Shown here one piece after another: positions 19,565-28,397 of a DNA stretch of 64,000 nucleotides (position 1 is the stretch's first letter; each line of letters starts with the position of its first letter). Made by a program: the position numbers and the translations under genes. This DNA comes from Caballeronia sp. BR00000012568055. Its GTDB lineage: Bacteria; Pseudomonadota; Gammaproteobacteria; Burkholderiales; Burkholderiaceae. The stretch spans positions 62,001 to 126,000 of the forward strand of contig NZ_JAQFVG010000319.1 in NCBI RefSeq assembly GCF_029439455.1. The letters are read 5' to 3'. Under the pieces are notes generated by a model. The model was given only the letters and a program-made list of their open reading frames with translations. It was not told the origin of the DNA and ran no database searches.

Positions 19565-19867
19565 TCAGACGCCCGGCAGATCTTCCAGCGATTTCTCGAT
19601 CTGCCCATCCTGCACGCGCGCCTCGATGCCGACGTGCCCATTGGTATAAGGCAGCGCGCTGACTTTCGGTCCGAGAAAAGTGCGGCCGCCGAGCGTGAAA
19701 AGCGTGCGCACTTCCTTGCCGCTTTTGATCGCATCGACCACCTGATGCACGTCCACGATGGTGGTGGGCGCGGCCCAGTCGTTCGTCGATTGATCGAAGT
19801 TTCCCCAGCGCACGTTGGTCACACGATCGTTGACCCAGCGCACGCCGTCGATCGCCAAAGTAGCCAT
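19565..19867 (-). CDS. Small hypothetical protein, possibly DUF3892-like
   Basis: A 100-residue protein starting MATLAIDGVRWVNDR with GGAGG 7 nt upstream of the ATG. The central segment (TTIVDVHQVVDAIKSGKEVRTLF, then GGRTFLGP) is weakly reminiscent of DUF3892 proteins, from memory only. First gene of a two-gene minus-strand unit with 19163-19552. Confidence 0.6.
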   Translation of the reverse strand: MATLAIDGVRWVNDRVTNVRWGNFDQSTNDWAAPTTIVDVHQVVDAIKSGKEVRTLFTLGGRTFLGPKVSALPYTNGHVGIEARVQDGQIEKSLEDLPGV

Positions 19868-20003
19868 TGCGGCCTCCGTTGTTCGTCGGTTCGGGGTGGT
19901 GCTGTGGCCATCGTAGCACGGTGGCGGGGGCGAGGCGCGCGGCAAATTGCTTGCATTGCTGAGCTAAAATAGCGCTTTCGCCGTCATTTTCAGCCGTATC
20001 GCC

Positions 20004-21008
20004 ATGTCAGCCGTTTCTAAGATCAGCCCCCGCCGAGTATCCGTCGCGCCGATGATGGATTGGACGGATCGTCATTGCCGTTCACTGCATCGGATGGTGT
20101 CGCGTCATACGTGGCTTTACACGGAGATGGTCACCACCGGCGCGCTCTTGTACGGCGATGTCGCGCGGCATCTCGCCTTCACGCCCGCCGAAGCGCCCGT
20201 CGCGTTGCAACTCGGCGGCAGCGAACCGGTCGATCTTGCCAAAAGCGCGAAGCTCGGCGAGCAGTGGGGCTATGACGAGATCAACCTCAATTGCGGATGC
20301 CCGTCCGAGCGCGTGCAGCGCGGCGCATTCGGCGCGTGCCTGATGAAAGAGCCGCAACTCGTCGCCGATTGCGTGAAAGCCATGCGCGATGCCGTCTCGA
20401 TTCCGGTGACGGTGAAGCATCGCATCGGTGTGGATACAGTGGAGAATTACGCGTTTGTGCGCGATTTTGTCGGCACGGTGGCGGATGCGGGCTGCGAAGT
20501 GTTTATCGTTCACGCGCGTAACGCGATTCTCAAGGGCCTCAGTCCGAAGGAAAACCGCGAGATTCCGCCGCTCAAATACGAGTACGCGTATCAACTCAAG
20601 CGCGATTTCCCGCATCTGGAAATTTCGATCAACGGCGGCATCAAGACGCTCGACGAAGTCGAAGAACATCTGAAACACGTCGATGGCGTGATGCTCGGCC
20701 GCGAGGCGTACCACAACCCTTACATCCTCGCCGATGTCGATACACGCTTCTACGGCGCGACGACGCCGGTTCTGTCGCGCGAAGCAATCGAACAGGGTTT
20801 GATCGACTACGCGCGGGCCGAACTGGCGCGCGGCACGTATCTCGGCGCGATTACGCGGCATGCGCTGGGTTTGTATCGCGGCGTGGCGGGTGCGCGTGGT
20901 TGGCGACGCGTGCTGTCCGACAGCCGCAGCCTCGCCAAAGGCGACCTCGCCATTTTCGATGAAGCACGCACGCATCTGCGCGATGCAGTTGAAGCGGTGG
21001 AATCGTAA
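20004..21008 (+). CDS. dusA: tRNA-dihydrouridine(20/20a) synthase DusA
   Basis: Flavoenzyme that reduces uridine 20/20a in tRNA D-loops, 334 residues. The FMN barrel begins SVAPMMDWTDRHCR; the active-site region reads INLNCGCPSERVQRGAFGACLM, with the catalytic cysteine in GACLM (Cys112) and the DusA-specific form of this motif. KHRIGVD and SINGGIKT are phosphate/flavin-binding segments. Its 3' neighbour is a tRNA gene. Confidence 0.94.
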   Translation: MSAVSKISPRRVSVAPMMDWTDRHCRSLHRMVSRHTWLYTEMVTTGALLYGDVARHLAFTPAEAPVALQLGGSEPVDLAKSAKLGEQWGYDEINLNCGCPSERVQRGAFGACLMKEPQLVADCVKAMRDAVSIPVTVKHRIGVDTVENYAFVRDFVGTVADAGCEVFIVHARNAILKGLSPKENREIPPLKYEYAYQLKRDFPHLEISINGGIKTLDEVEEHLKHVDGVMLGREAYHNPYILADVDTRFYGATTPVLSREAIEQGLIDYARAELARGTYLGAITRHALGLYRGVAGARGWRRVLSDSRSLAKGDLAIFDEARTHLRDAVEAVES

Positions 21009-21130
21009 GCGCCTTCCGCAAAAGGATGCTCGAAAGGGCTAGGCAAGCGCAATTTTAGTTCGTATAATCTCGCTTCTTGATCGGGCACGCCTTCGAAAGC
21101 AGGCCGGAACAAGAGAAAAAGTAGTCAGTG

Positions 21131-21206
21131 GTGGCTGTAGCTCAGTTGGTAGAGTCCAGGATTGTGATTCCTGTCGTCGTGGGTTCGAGTCCCATCAGCC
21201 ACCCCA
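21131..21206 (+). tRNA. tRNA-His (anticodon GTG)
   Basis: Cloverleaf with acceptor arms GTGGCTG (21131-21137) and CAGCCAC (21196-21202), anticodon arm CCAGGATTGTGATTCCTG, T-arm GTGGGTTCGAGTCCCAT, discriminator C and encoded CCA. A G at 21130 supplies the extra G-1 unique to tRNA-His. The gene is intact and not used for integration. Confidence 0.96.
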
Positions 21207-21221
21207 AAGAATTCATGCAGA

Positions 21222-21247
21222 AGCCCGGTCGAGTGACCGGGCTTTTT
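21222..21247 (+). terminator. Rho-independent terminator after tRNA-His
   Basis: Stem AGCCCGGTC/GACCGGGCT with loop GAGT, followed by TTTTTGCTTTT, 16 bp downstream of the tRNA. Confidence 0.9.
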
Positions 21248-21326
21248 GCTTTTCAGCGCGTGGACTGTGCGATCAGGCAGGTGGTCCAAATCTTTCTATA
21301 GTCGAAGGATCTATCCGGAGACGATC

Positions 21327-21557
21327 ATGCGCATTAAATCTCTCGCCACCACCCTGCTTCTCACCGCCCTCGCCGCGCACGCCCAAAGCGCCAAACCCGA
21401 CAACGGCGCGTCGATGGTCAAGCCACCTGACGCAGCTTCCGCAAACACCACGCGCCCCGACAATCCTGACAACATGCCCGTCAAGCGCCCGACTGCGCCG
21501 CCCGCCAGCGACCGCATGCTGCATCACAGCCCGGCGAGCGACGCCATCGCTAAGTAG
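21327..21557 (+). CDS. Small secreted/periplasmic protein
   Basis: A 76-residue protein with a Sec signal peptide (MRIKSLATTLLLTALAAHAQ) and a short Pro/Asn/Asp-rich mature region lacking Cys. GGAGA precedes the ATG by 7 nt; an upstream in-frame start exists but would bury the signal peptide. No known domain. Confidence 0.6.
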   Translation: MRIKSLATTLLLTALAAHAQSAKPDNGASMVKPPDAASANTTRPDNPDNMPVKRPTAPPASDRMLHHSPASDAIAK

Positions 21558-21664
21558 CGAAAACAGCGGAAAACAGCGCCGGAAAGCCCGGCCGACGCCA
21601 CTATAATGTCGCTCGTCACAATAATCCGAGCGAGCCGCAGCGTCGGTCGCAAGCGGTCCAGCCA

Positions 21665-22090
21665 ATGCAAAAAGTCATTCTGCCGTTCGTTTCCGGTTTT
21701 CTCGCCTCACTGTTCTTCAGGGAATCCACGCTGGCGCTGCTCCATGCAGCAGGTCTTATCGATCCGGCCGGCTTTTCCGTCGATCCGTTTCTTCCGCTCG
21801 GCATACCGACGTTTATCGCCAATGCGCTGTGGAGCGCGGTGTTCGGCATTCTGATGGCGTGGCTGCTGCGCGTCGCGCCGGAGAATCGCGCGCCGTGGAT
21901 CGGTGCGCTGGTGTTCGGCGGCATCGTGTTGACGGCGGTCGGCGCGTTCATCATCGATCCGGCGCGTGGCACGTGGCCGAGCGGCAATATGCTGCCGCGT
22001 CTCGCGCCGAATTTCATCGCGAATGCAATATGGGGCTGGGGAACGCTCGTGTTTATCCGCGCGTTCATGGCGGGTCATGAAGCGGACTGA
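21665..22090 (+). CDS. Four-helix integral membrane protein of unknown function
   Basis: A 141-residue membrane protein with about four hydrophobic spans separated by short polar loops (FLASLFFRESTLALLHAAGL; TFIANALWSAVFGILMAWLL; IGALVFGGIVLTAVGAFII; FIANAIWGWGTLVFIRAFM). The repeated FIANA(L/I)W at the start of two spans suggests an internal duplication. Function unknown. Confidence 0.72.
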   Translation: MQKVILPFVSGFLASLFFRESTLALLHAAGLIDPAGFSVDPFLPLGIPTFIANALWSAVFGILMAWLLRVAPENRAPWIGALVFGGIVLTAVGAFIIDPARGTWPSGNMLPRLAPNFIANAIWGWGTLVFIRAFMAGHEAD

Positions 22091-22108
22091 GCAAGCCGCT
22101 TCGGTAGC

Positions 22109-23209
22109 TCAGTCCTTCAGCAAGCGCAGCGGATGCGCCGCTGGCGTCCACGCGCTTTCGAACAAGCGATCGACATCGGCCTTGTTCACGTCTTCCGCCC
22201 GCGCGACCTTCCACGCCGGCTGATTGTCCTTATCGACGATACGCGCGCGAATTCCTTCCACCACGTCGCCACGCTCAAACACTGAGCGCGTGAGATCCAG
22301 ATCGCGCCGCAGCGTCTCCGCCATCGTCGAAAACTTTGCGCGATCCACTTGCTGCAAAGCCACATCGACCGATAAGGGTGAACGCTCGCGCAGTTCCGCC
22401 GCCGTGCGCTCGGCCCATTCGCTGGTATCGCGCTCCAGCGACGCCAGAATCGACGCGCCGTTGCCCGTGGCAAAGTGCTTGTCGATCAACGTGCGCGCCA
22501 GTGCGAACTCACACTTGTCCAGCGTCGGTGATACCTTGAACTTCTGCGTCTCGCTTTCGACGAAGCGCACGATATCCACGCCGTCCATAAAGCGCCTGTG
22601 CTGCAAGGATTCGATCAGACCGGGCAGCGCGCCATCGTCGAGATAGGCGTCGGCCATGCGGGCATAAAGCGCGTCGGTGGCGGTCATGCTTGCGCCGGTC
22701 GCGGCGAGATATCGGCCGATCGCGCCCGGCGTGCGCGCGAGAAACCAACTCACGCCAACGTCCGGAAACAGCCCGATCCGCGTCTCGGGCATCGCCATCT
22801 TGGTGGACTGCGTAACGATGCGCAGCCCGCCGGTATGATGCGCGCCCTGCGAAATGCCCATGCCGCCGCCCATCACCACGCCGTTCATCACCGCGATATA
22901 CGGCTTCGGGAACGTGAAAATGGTGTGATTGAGCTTGTATTCGTCGGTGAAGAAGGTGTCGATCGCGTCGCGGTCGCCGGACTTCGCCGAGTCGTACAGA
23001 AAGCGAATATCGCCGCCCGCGCAGAACGCGCGTACGTGCGGGCTGTAGACGATCACGGCGCGGATGGCGTGGTCATGGCGCCAGGCGCGCAATGCTTCGC
23101 TGATGCTGCGCAACATCGCTGTGGTCAGCGCGTTGAGTGCCTTCGGACGGTCGAGCGTGATGAAACCAATGCCGTTGGCGGAGTCGATACGGATGTCTTC
23201 GGTGGTCAT
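22109..23209 (-). CDS. Enoyl-CoA hydratase/isomerase family protein, 3-hydroxyisobutyryl-CoA hydrolase type
   Basis: Crotonase-fold enzyme of 366 residues, about 100 longer than a simple enoyl-CoA hydratase and with the C-terminal extension of 3-hydroxyisobutyryl-CoA hydrolases (valine breakdown). Oxyanion-hole segments are HVRAFCAGGDIRFLYD and GVVMGGGMGISQGAHH; the acidic catalytic segment is PETRIGLFPDVGVSWFLAR. The exact substrate is inferred from length and motif form. It converges on the membrane-protein gene. Confidence 0.85.
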   Translation of the reverse strand: MTTEDIRIDSANGIGFITLDRPKALNALTTAMLRSISEALRAWRHDHAIRAVIVYSPHVRAFCAGGDIRFLYDSAKSGDRDAIDTFFTDEYKLNHTIFTFPKPYIAVMNGVVMGGGMGISQGAHHTGGLRIVTQSTKMAMPETRIGLFPDVGVSWFLARTPGAIGRYLAATGASMTATDALYARMADAYLDDGALPGLIESLQHRRFMDGVDIVRFVESETQKFKVSPTLDKCEFALARTLIDKHFATGNGASILASLERDTSEWAERTAAELRERSPLSVDVALQQVDRAKFSTMAETLRRDLDLTRSVFERGDVVEGIRARIVDKDNQPAWKVARAEDVNKADVDRLFESAWTPAAHPLRLLKD

Positions 23210-23415
23210 CGTGTTGGAGTGTCGGGTCGATTCGCTGATTCGGTTCCGAGTTCAGCTCGAAGTTCAGCTTCTCTGCTACGCGAACAGGCGCTCGCCGCCC
23301 TCTCTTCTCTTCACTTTCCACACATGCGCCGAGCCCATCAGGCATTGTCGGCATCGACGTAATTCGAGTCAAACGCGAATTCGAATGTCGATACGACCAT
23401 CATGGGTAAGGCGCC

Positions 23416-23598
23416 TCAAACGATCATCTTGCCCTTGTCGTCCTCGGTGCGCGCCGGAACGTAAAGCGGCTCGTCCGATTCACGCAGCATCACCGACGCC
23501 AGCACCATCGAGAGTGCCAGTACCATGACGCCGCACGCGGCCCAAATGAGCCAGAGTGCATTGGACTCGGCAAGAGAATGCAGAAAAGAATAGAACAT
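23416..23598 (-). CDS. Small single-span membrane protein
   Basis: Sixty residues with one long transmembrane segment (WLIWAACGVMVLALSMVLASVML) followed by a charged cytoplasmic tail ending KGKMIV. Ribosome site GGGG upstream. No family recognised. Confidence 0.55.
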   Translation of the reverse strand: MFYSFLHSLAESNALWLIWAACGVMVLALSMVLASVMLRESDEPLYVPARTEDDKGKMIV

Positions 23599-23778
23599 GG
23601 CGACCCCGCGCGATTTTTTATAGTGAATGCCCTGACGGGCTTATGCCGTCGAGCAAGTCTCGTGCCGAACGAATCGCATCGTCCGGCCTGTCTCGAAATA
23701 CTACTCTCGTGCGGCTGCGCGGGAAAGATTGTGTAAGGGTTTGCAGAAGCTTTTTGTGCGGATTTCGGGCGATGCGGC

Positions 23779-23806
23779 AGCCTTTACATCACGGCATGTA
23801 AAGGCT
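23779..23806. repeat. Perfect inverted repeat
   Basis: AGCCTTTACAT (23779-23789) is exactly reverse-complementary to ATGTAAAGGCT (23796-23806) around a 6-nt loop. It lies 13 bp beyond the stop of the minus-strand DUF1488-like gene. No T run follows on either strand, so it may be a processing hairpin or a protein site rather than a classical terminator. Confidence 0.75.
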
Positions 23807-23818
23807 GATCGCGGGGCG

Positions 23819-24103
23819 TTATGCCAGCACGCGTCCCGGCGGAAAGTGTCCGCTTTTGAGCAGCACGGGCATGCCGTTAGTCACGCGCAGATGCTCGCGC
23901 GCGACGGCCTCGATGCGCGCGCGGCCGGCGTCGAAGGCATCGATCCAGCCGGTGCTGTCGTACGTTTTAGCGCCGAAATGATCTTCGAGCGCTTCGACCG
24001 AAATCGCGCACGGCACGCGGCGGCCATCGACGAGTGCGGCGAATTCGATCGTCAGATTGGCGTCGCGGTAACCCGGCGCATCCGGCAGGAAATTGATGTC
24101 CAT
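23819..24103 (-). CDS. DUF1488-like protein
   Basis: A 94-residue cytoplasmic protein. The pattern of an N-terminal strand, VDGRRVPCAISVEALEDHFG in the middle and a helical C-terminus resembles DUF1488 proteins common in Burkholderiaceae. No catalytic motif. Function unknown. Confidence 0.65.
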   Translation of the reverse strand: MDINFLPDAPGYRDANLTIEFAALVDGRRVPCAISVEALEDHFGAKTYDSTGWIDAFDAGRARIEAVAREHLRVTNGMPVLLKSGHFPPGRVLA

Positions 24104-24191
24104 GGTGATCTCGCGGCGTGGTTTTTCGCGTGGTTCCTCGATCCGGCGACTATGGTACTCGCGGTTTTATCGCCCGGTCCAGAGACGGGTT

Positions 24192-24545
24192 TTAGGCGGC
24201 GAGCACGTCTTCGTCTATATCCACGACCAGCAAGGAACTGGCGAGCGGATCGGCGTAATTGAAGTCGAGATGGCGGCTCAGTTCGCGCACGCGTTCGCAG
24301 ACGCGCTCGCGCGCTTGCTCGGAAAGATGCGGATAGTCACGCAGCACTTGCGCATCGAACCGGTAATGCACGCCCCACGCGATATTGCCCGGATGATTCG
24401 CCACGCCGCCCGTGCGCCAGCTTACGAACAGCGCGGGCGTCGCTTCGTGCCCGATTTCCGCGATATCCGCGCCGCTCGGGAACAAGTCGATCAGACAGTT
24501 CGCGACGTCGTACAGGACCGCGTTGCGGAGATGAATGGCGCGCAT
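24192..24545 (-). CDS. Hypothetical protein
   Basis: A 117-residue acidic protein with no membrane span or recognised motif; the C-terminal half is helical (SEQARERVCERVRELSRHLD). It begins 7 bp after the stop of the next upstream minus-strand gene, so the two form a pair. Confidence 0.6.
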   Translation of the reverse strand: MRAIHLRNAVLYDVANCLIDLFPSGADIAEIGHEATPALFVSWRTGGVANHPGNIAWGVHYRFDAQVLRDYPHLSEQARERVCERVRELSRHLDFNYADPLASSLLVVDIDEDVLAA

Positions 24546-24551
24546 CGCACG

Positions 24552-24827
24552 TTACCGAAGCAGACGATCGACGTACTCACGCGCCGCGCGTTCGACATGC
24601 GCGAGCGCTTCGTCTTCGGTAAGAAAGCGTTGCTCGGGACCGAGATCGACCAGCGCCTCGAAGCGATGCACATCGTCGGGGCCGCCCTGCGCGAGACTGA
24701 CCGATCCGACGTAGATCGGCGCATCGGCATTTGCATCTGTAGGCGTGGACGACTCGTGCGTGGATACGAGCCGCGCCGCAGCGCTGATGTAATAACCTCG
24801 ATACGGTCCGGTGACTCTTTCCGCCAT
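24552..24827 (-). CDS. Hypothetical protein
   Basis: Ninety-one residues starting MAERVTGPYRGYYI, with GGAGGACA upstream of the ATG. The pattern of short strands then a C-terminal helix (EDEALAHVERAAREYVDRLL) is seen in small conserved Burkholderia proteins; no function known. First gene of a two-gene unit. Confidence 0.6.
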   Translation of the reverse strand: MAERVTGPYRGYYISAAARLVSTHESSTPTDANADAPIYVGSVSLAQGGPDDVHRFEALVDLGPEQRFLTEDEALAHVERAAREYVDRLLR

Positions 24828-25130
24828 GTTCTTGTCCTCCGCGTAATTGGCTTCATCCCGTCGATACAAGCAATTTCACCCGATCGAACGATCTTTTTTG
24901 GGCGTGCGCGACAGCAATTAGTTCATCGCGGCGATTGCATCATTTGTATCAGGCGGTAAAAGGTGACTCGCAAGCCGCGAGCCAGCAAACGATGCTGTCA
25001 CATCCGCTTACGAGATGCGTAAGGCGCGTGTGGGACAATGCGTATCCCAAAAATGTCGTGCGTGCGTGTTTTCGTTGGCTCTGCACGCTCTGCACGACGT
25101 GTCCAGCCGTTTTCCGAGGTCAAGCTCAAG

Positions 25131-25484
25131 ATGAATCGAAACGATCGGCGCGCGCGCCGACCCTTCTTGCCTGCCATCGTGCGCGTTACGGCGCTGTGTG
25201 CGTCCGCGCTCGGTCTGGCGATGCTCGGTGCATGCGCATCGTCCAACGAGGCATCGCTTATTCATTTGCCCGACGGCCAGACGGGCTATGCCGTGAATTG
25301 CAGTGGCGCGGACGCCGGATCGAGCTGGGGAAGCTGCTATGTGCTCGCGGGCAAAAAGTGCGGCGCGACGGGCTACGACATCGTGTCGAAAGACAACGAA
25401 GAAGGCGGACCGACGGGCGGCGGAATCACCAACGTGATCTCGGCCAACGTAAAAAATCGCTCGATGATCGTGCGCTGCAAATAA
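25131..25484 (+). CDS. Putative outer-membrane lipoprotein
   Basis: A 117-residue protein with a basic N-terminus, hydrophobic helix and lipobox LGAC, then a small cysteine-containing domain (GYAVNCSGADAGSSWGSCYVLAGKKCG) with a glycine-rich segment. The four later cysteines may form disulfides. No specific family assigned. Confidence 0.68.
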   Translation: MNRNDRRARRPFLPAIVRVTALCASALGLAMLGACASSNEASLIHLPDGQTGYAVNCSGADAGSSWGSCYVLAGKKCGATGYDIVSKDNEEGGPTGGGITNVISANVKNRSMIVRCK

Positions 25485-25516
25485 GCCCCAACGCAAGCCT
25501 CACGCGCGCAGGATGG

Positions 25517-25855
25517 TCAGTGCGCGCTCATCTTCGAGAACACGTTCAGCACCACGACGCCCGATACGATCAGCCCCATGCCGAGCACGGCGGGCAGATC
25601 GGGCGTCTGCTTGAACAGCAGCGTGGCGACGAGCGTAATCAACACGATGCCCGCCCCCGACCACACCGCATACACGACGCCCACCGGCAACGCGCGCAAG
25701 GTCAGCGACAGCAAATAAAACGACAGCCCGTATCCGACCACGACGATGGCCGAGGGAATCGCACGCGTGAAGCCATCGGAGGCGCGCAACGCGGAAGTGG
25801 CGATGACTTCCGCGACGATCGCAATGGCGAGCAGCACATAAGCGGATGAACGCAT
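25517..25855 (-). CDS. Small multidrug resistance (SMR) efflux protein
   Basis: A 112-residue four-helix membrane protein of the EmrE/SugE type, a proton-coupled antiporter of cationic compounds acting as a dimer. Helix 1 holds the essential glutamate in [19 protein letters not shown]; helix 3 has the [11 protein letters not shown] motif typical of the family. The start MRSSAYVLL at 25855 is chosen because the upstream frame overlaps the neighbouring gene. Confidence 0.88.
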   Translation of the reverse strand: MRSSAYVLLAIAIVAEVIATSALRASDGFTRAIPSAIVVVGYGLSFYLLSLTLRALPVGVVYAVWSGAGIVLITLVATLLFKQTPDLPAVLGMGLIVSGVVVLNVFSKMSAH

Positions 25856-25874
25856 TTTTATCGATATGTAGGCT

Positions 25875-26372
25875 TTATGCGCGGCCGAGCGACAACGCGC
25901 TGAAGTCCTGGCCGAGCACCGCGCACAATGCTTCGACAACGAACTGATGATCGTCACGCTGCGGCAATCCCGACACGGTCACCGCGCCGATCACGCCCGC
26001 ATTCGCGACACGCAGCGGAAAACTGCCGCCGTGGACTGCGTACTGTTCGAGGCTCATCGCATATTTCTCGGTGAACGTCGCGTTAGCTTGTTGAAGCGAC
26101 AAGCCGATCGCATACGAACTGCGATGAAAATGCTCGACGGTCCTCGCCTTTCGTTCGGCCCAGCGCGTATTGCTCGGCGTGGTGCCATCGAGCGCGACGT
26201 GAAAGAGTTGACGCCCGAAAGTTCGGATATCGATCACCAGCGCTGCGTCGCGAGCCACGGCCATCTCGCGCAACTGCGTGCCGAGTTGCCAGGCTTCATC
26301 GGCGTGAAACTGCGGGAACACGAGCGAGCGCTCCTGATGCGCGATGATTTGCAGATCGTGAGGGATGTCCAT
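25875..26372 (-). CDS. UPF0303 (heme-degrading-domain) family protein
   Basis: A 165-residue cytoplasmic protein. Segments [20 protein letters not shown] and HGGSFPLRV...[16 protein letters not shown] match the HbpS-like/UPF0303 fold as I remember it. The start MDIPHDLQ at 26372 fits the family N-terminus better than the earlier in-frame methionine. It ends 20 bp before the SMR gene. Role unknown. Confidence 0.8.
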   Translation of the reverse strand: MDIPHDLQIIAHQERSLVFPQFHADEAWQLGTQLREMAVARDAALVIDIRTFGRQLFHVALDGTTPSNTRWAERKARTVEHFHRSSYAIGLSLQQANATFTEKYAMSLEQYAVHGGSFPLRVANAGVIGAVTVSGLPQRDDHQFVVEALCAVLGQDFSALSLGRA

Positions 26373-26504
26373 GTAAGCAGGTCTCCGTGTGCATGATGAG
26401 GGCGATGCGCTCTTGCATTCTGACATCGGCGTGTGTCGCGCGAGCGTGCCGTGCGCGTCATGAACCGGATCAAAAACGACGTCTTGAATGAAGCGCTGAA
26501 AAGC

Positions 26505-26543
26505 AAAAAGCCCGACGCGCTTGGTGACGTGTCGGGCTTTTTT
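26505..26543 (-). terminator. Terminator of the interrupted tRNA-fMet gene
   Basis: Stem AAAAAGCCCGAC (26505-26516) with GTCGGGCTTTTTT (26531-26543). On the minus strand it follows the encoded CCA end of the tRNA by 30 bp, so it is probably the original terminator of the tRNA gene, now separated from the 5' half by the prophage. Confidence 0.82.
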
Positions 26544-26573
26544 GTTGATTCGTTGACGGGCGATGTTGATGCT

Positions 26574-26618
<45 letters not shown>

Positions 26619-26628
26619 GGCGAATCAA

Positions 26629-26730
26629 TCTATCCAGTGTGGTCCAGTACAGTACGCGAATCCTTATTTTTCAAGGGTTTAGCCGGTTCCCTTGTCCAGT
26701 GTAATCCGGTGCTATCCAGTGCAATCCAGG
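26629..26730 (+). repeat. 10-bp-phased direct repeats beside the attachment site
   Basis: Decamers of consensus GYNATCCAGT occur at 26629, 26639, then four in a row at 26691, 26701, 26711 and 26721 (e.g. GCTATCCAGT, GCAATCCAGG). One-turn phasing places them on one DNA face. They lie between the attachment core and the integrase gene, where integrase arm sites or excisionase sites are expected. The same motif, inverted, recurs in the control region at 33382-33451. Confidence 0.8.
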
Positions 26731-26794
26731 GCGGCAAATGTCCTAGGCTTGTCCTGATCCGGCACCGCCTTAGACCTTACTGGACGGGCTTACG

Positions 26795-28123
26795 ATGGGA
26801 ACCAAGCATCAACGATTCAAGATCGACCGCGACTTCATGCGCGCCCTGCGCGGCACGGGCGAGTACCAGGCGTTTCAAGATTCCGAACTGCGCGGCTTCG
26901 GCGTAAAAGTCACGCCGACCGGCTCGGCGTCGTACACCTACCGCTGGACCAAGCCGGACGGCACCCAGGGCCGCCGCACGGTCGGTTACTGGCCAGCCAT
27001 GAACCCCGGCGACGCGCGCGAGGCGGCGAAGCGTGAGTCGGAGATTATCGACCGCAAGGGCGATACCCTCACGGTTACGGCGGTGCGCCGCGCCAAGCGT
27101 ACCGAAATCGCCAAATCCGCGCTTGGCGTGCCGACGCTGCGCCGCTTCCTCGAAGACAGCTATACGGCCGTCCTGCGGACCTACTGCAAGACGGCCAAAC
27201 ACGGCGACGCCAACGCCAGGATTATCATGCAGTCATTCCCCGATCTGCTCGACGAAGCCCTGGACACGATCACCGCCGACCGGCTCGAACGGTGCCGCGC
27301 CGCCATGCTCGCGCGAGGGCTAGCGAAGGCTACGACAAATCAAAAACTCACCGCCTTGCAAGGGCTATTAACTCACGCCGTCGATTGCGAAATTCTCTCA
27401 ACGCATCCAATGCAAAAAATAGGGATGCTCCCTGAGCCGTCCGGCGTGGTGCGCTATCTCACGCCCGAAGAAGCGAAGCGCTTCTATGCCGCCATGATGG
27501 CGCGCGAGAACGACCTGCGCGCCGCCCGTGACCGCGCGAACGATCACCGCCGCCGCCGTGGTAATCCGCTGATGCCGTGTCTGCGCGATACCGAATTCGT
27601 GGACGCCCTGCGCCCGGCCGTGCTGGTGTCCCTGATGACCGGGCTACGCAAGTCGGAACTCTTTAACCTGCGCTGGACCGATATCGACCTGGTGAACCGC
27701 ATCGTTACGGTACGGGACGAACACGCCAAATCGGGCAAGTTGCGCCGCATTCCGATCAACGCGGCACTCTATGACGTGGTGATAACGTGGAAGCCGCTGG
27801 CCCATGCTGAAAGTGAATACGTGTTCGCGGGCGAGTCCGGCGAGCCGATCCAGTGCATGAAGAAATCATTTGCGGCGGTCCTGAAAGCCGCGCGTATCGA
27901 GTCGTTCCGCTGGCACGATATGCGGCATACCTTCGCATCCTGGCTCGTTCAGTCCGGCGTCGACCTCAACATCGTTCGGGAACTTATGGGACACGCAACG
28001 CTGCAAATGACAATGCGTTACGCGCACTTCGCGCCGAACAACACCCTTCGCGCCGTGTCGGCGCTGCAACTCACGGGGCCGAACATCGTACAGATCGTTC
28101 CCACGTCACGGCTCGCCGCGTGA
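26795..28123 (+). CDS. int: Phage tyrosine-recombinase integrase
   Basis: Catalyses site-specific integration into tRNA-fMet. The 442-residue protein has an N-terminal arm-binding region (GFGVKVTPTGSASYTYRW), a core-binding helical domain (about residues 112-205), then the catalytic domain with Arg285 (TGLRKSEL), Lys312 (HAKSGK), His374-x-x-Arg377 (HDMRHTFASWL), His400 (GHATLQM) and nucleophile Tyr409. An insertion rich in Arg (residues 240-262) separates core and catalytic regions. All catalytic residues are intact, and it lies 175 bp inside the attachment site. Confidence 0.96.
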   Translation: MGTKHQRFKIDRDFMRALRGTGEYQAFQDSELRGFGVKVTPTGSASYTYRWTKPDGTQGRRTVGYWPAMNPGDAREAAKRESEIIDRKGDTLTVTAVRRAKRTEIAKSALGVPTLRRFLEDSYTAVLRTYCKTAKHGDANARIIMQSFPDLLDEALDTITADRLERCRAAMLARGLAKATTNQKLTALQGLLTHAVDCEILSTHPMQKIGMLPEPSGVVRYLTPEEAKRFYAAMMARENDLRAARDRANDHRRRRGNPLMPCLRDTEFVDALRPAVLVSLMTGLRKSELFNLRWTDIDLVNRIVTVRDEHAKSGKLRRIPINAALYDVVITWKPLAHAESEYVFAGESGEPIQCMKKSFAAVLKAARIESFRWHDMRHTFASWLVQSGVDLNIVRELMGHATLQMTMRYAHFAPNNTLRAVSALQLTGPNIVQIVPTSRLAA

Positions 28124-28397
28124 ACATTCTCTACAAGGTAAAGAGCCCACTGTCGCCGATTGGGCAAGGTTACGTACGGTCAATGCGGAAAGCTCTTACG
28201 CTCACGGGCCGCTATGCTGGAAAAGATGAAAATAATTAGAGAAAAGTTTAGGATGCCGTTGGCGTAGCGGTAGTATTTTAGCTATGCAGCGATAGTAGCC
28301 GCTTCGATAGCAATCGAATGCTTCGGCTAGCCGATGCCGCTTGGTTTGGTACGTAGATGGTCCCAATTATCAACTAAAAACTCAGAAAATTAGGTTT

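Noticed and set aside
21131..21206. tRNA-His considered as a second integration site
   Set aside because: The gene is intact, with its own terminator and ordinary chromosomal genes on both sides; no integrase or duplicated 3' end nearby.
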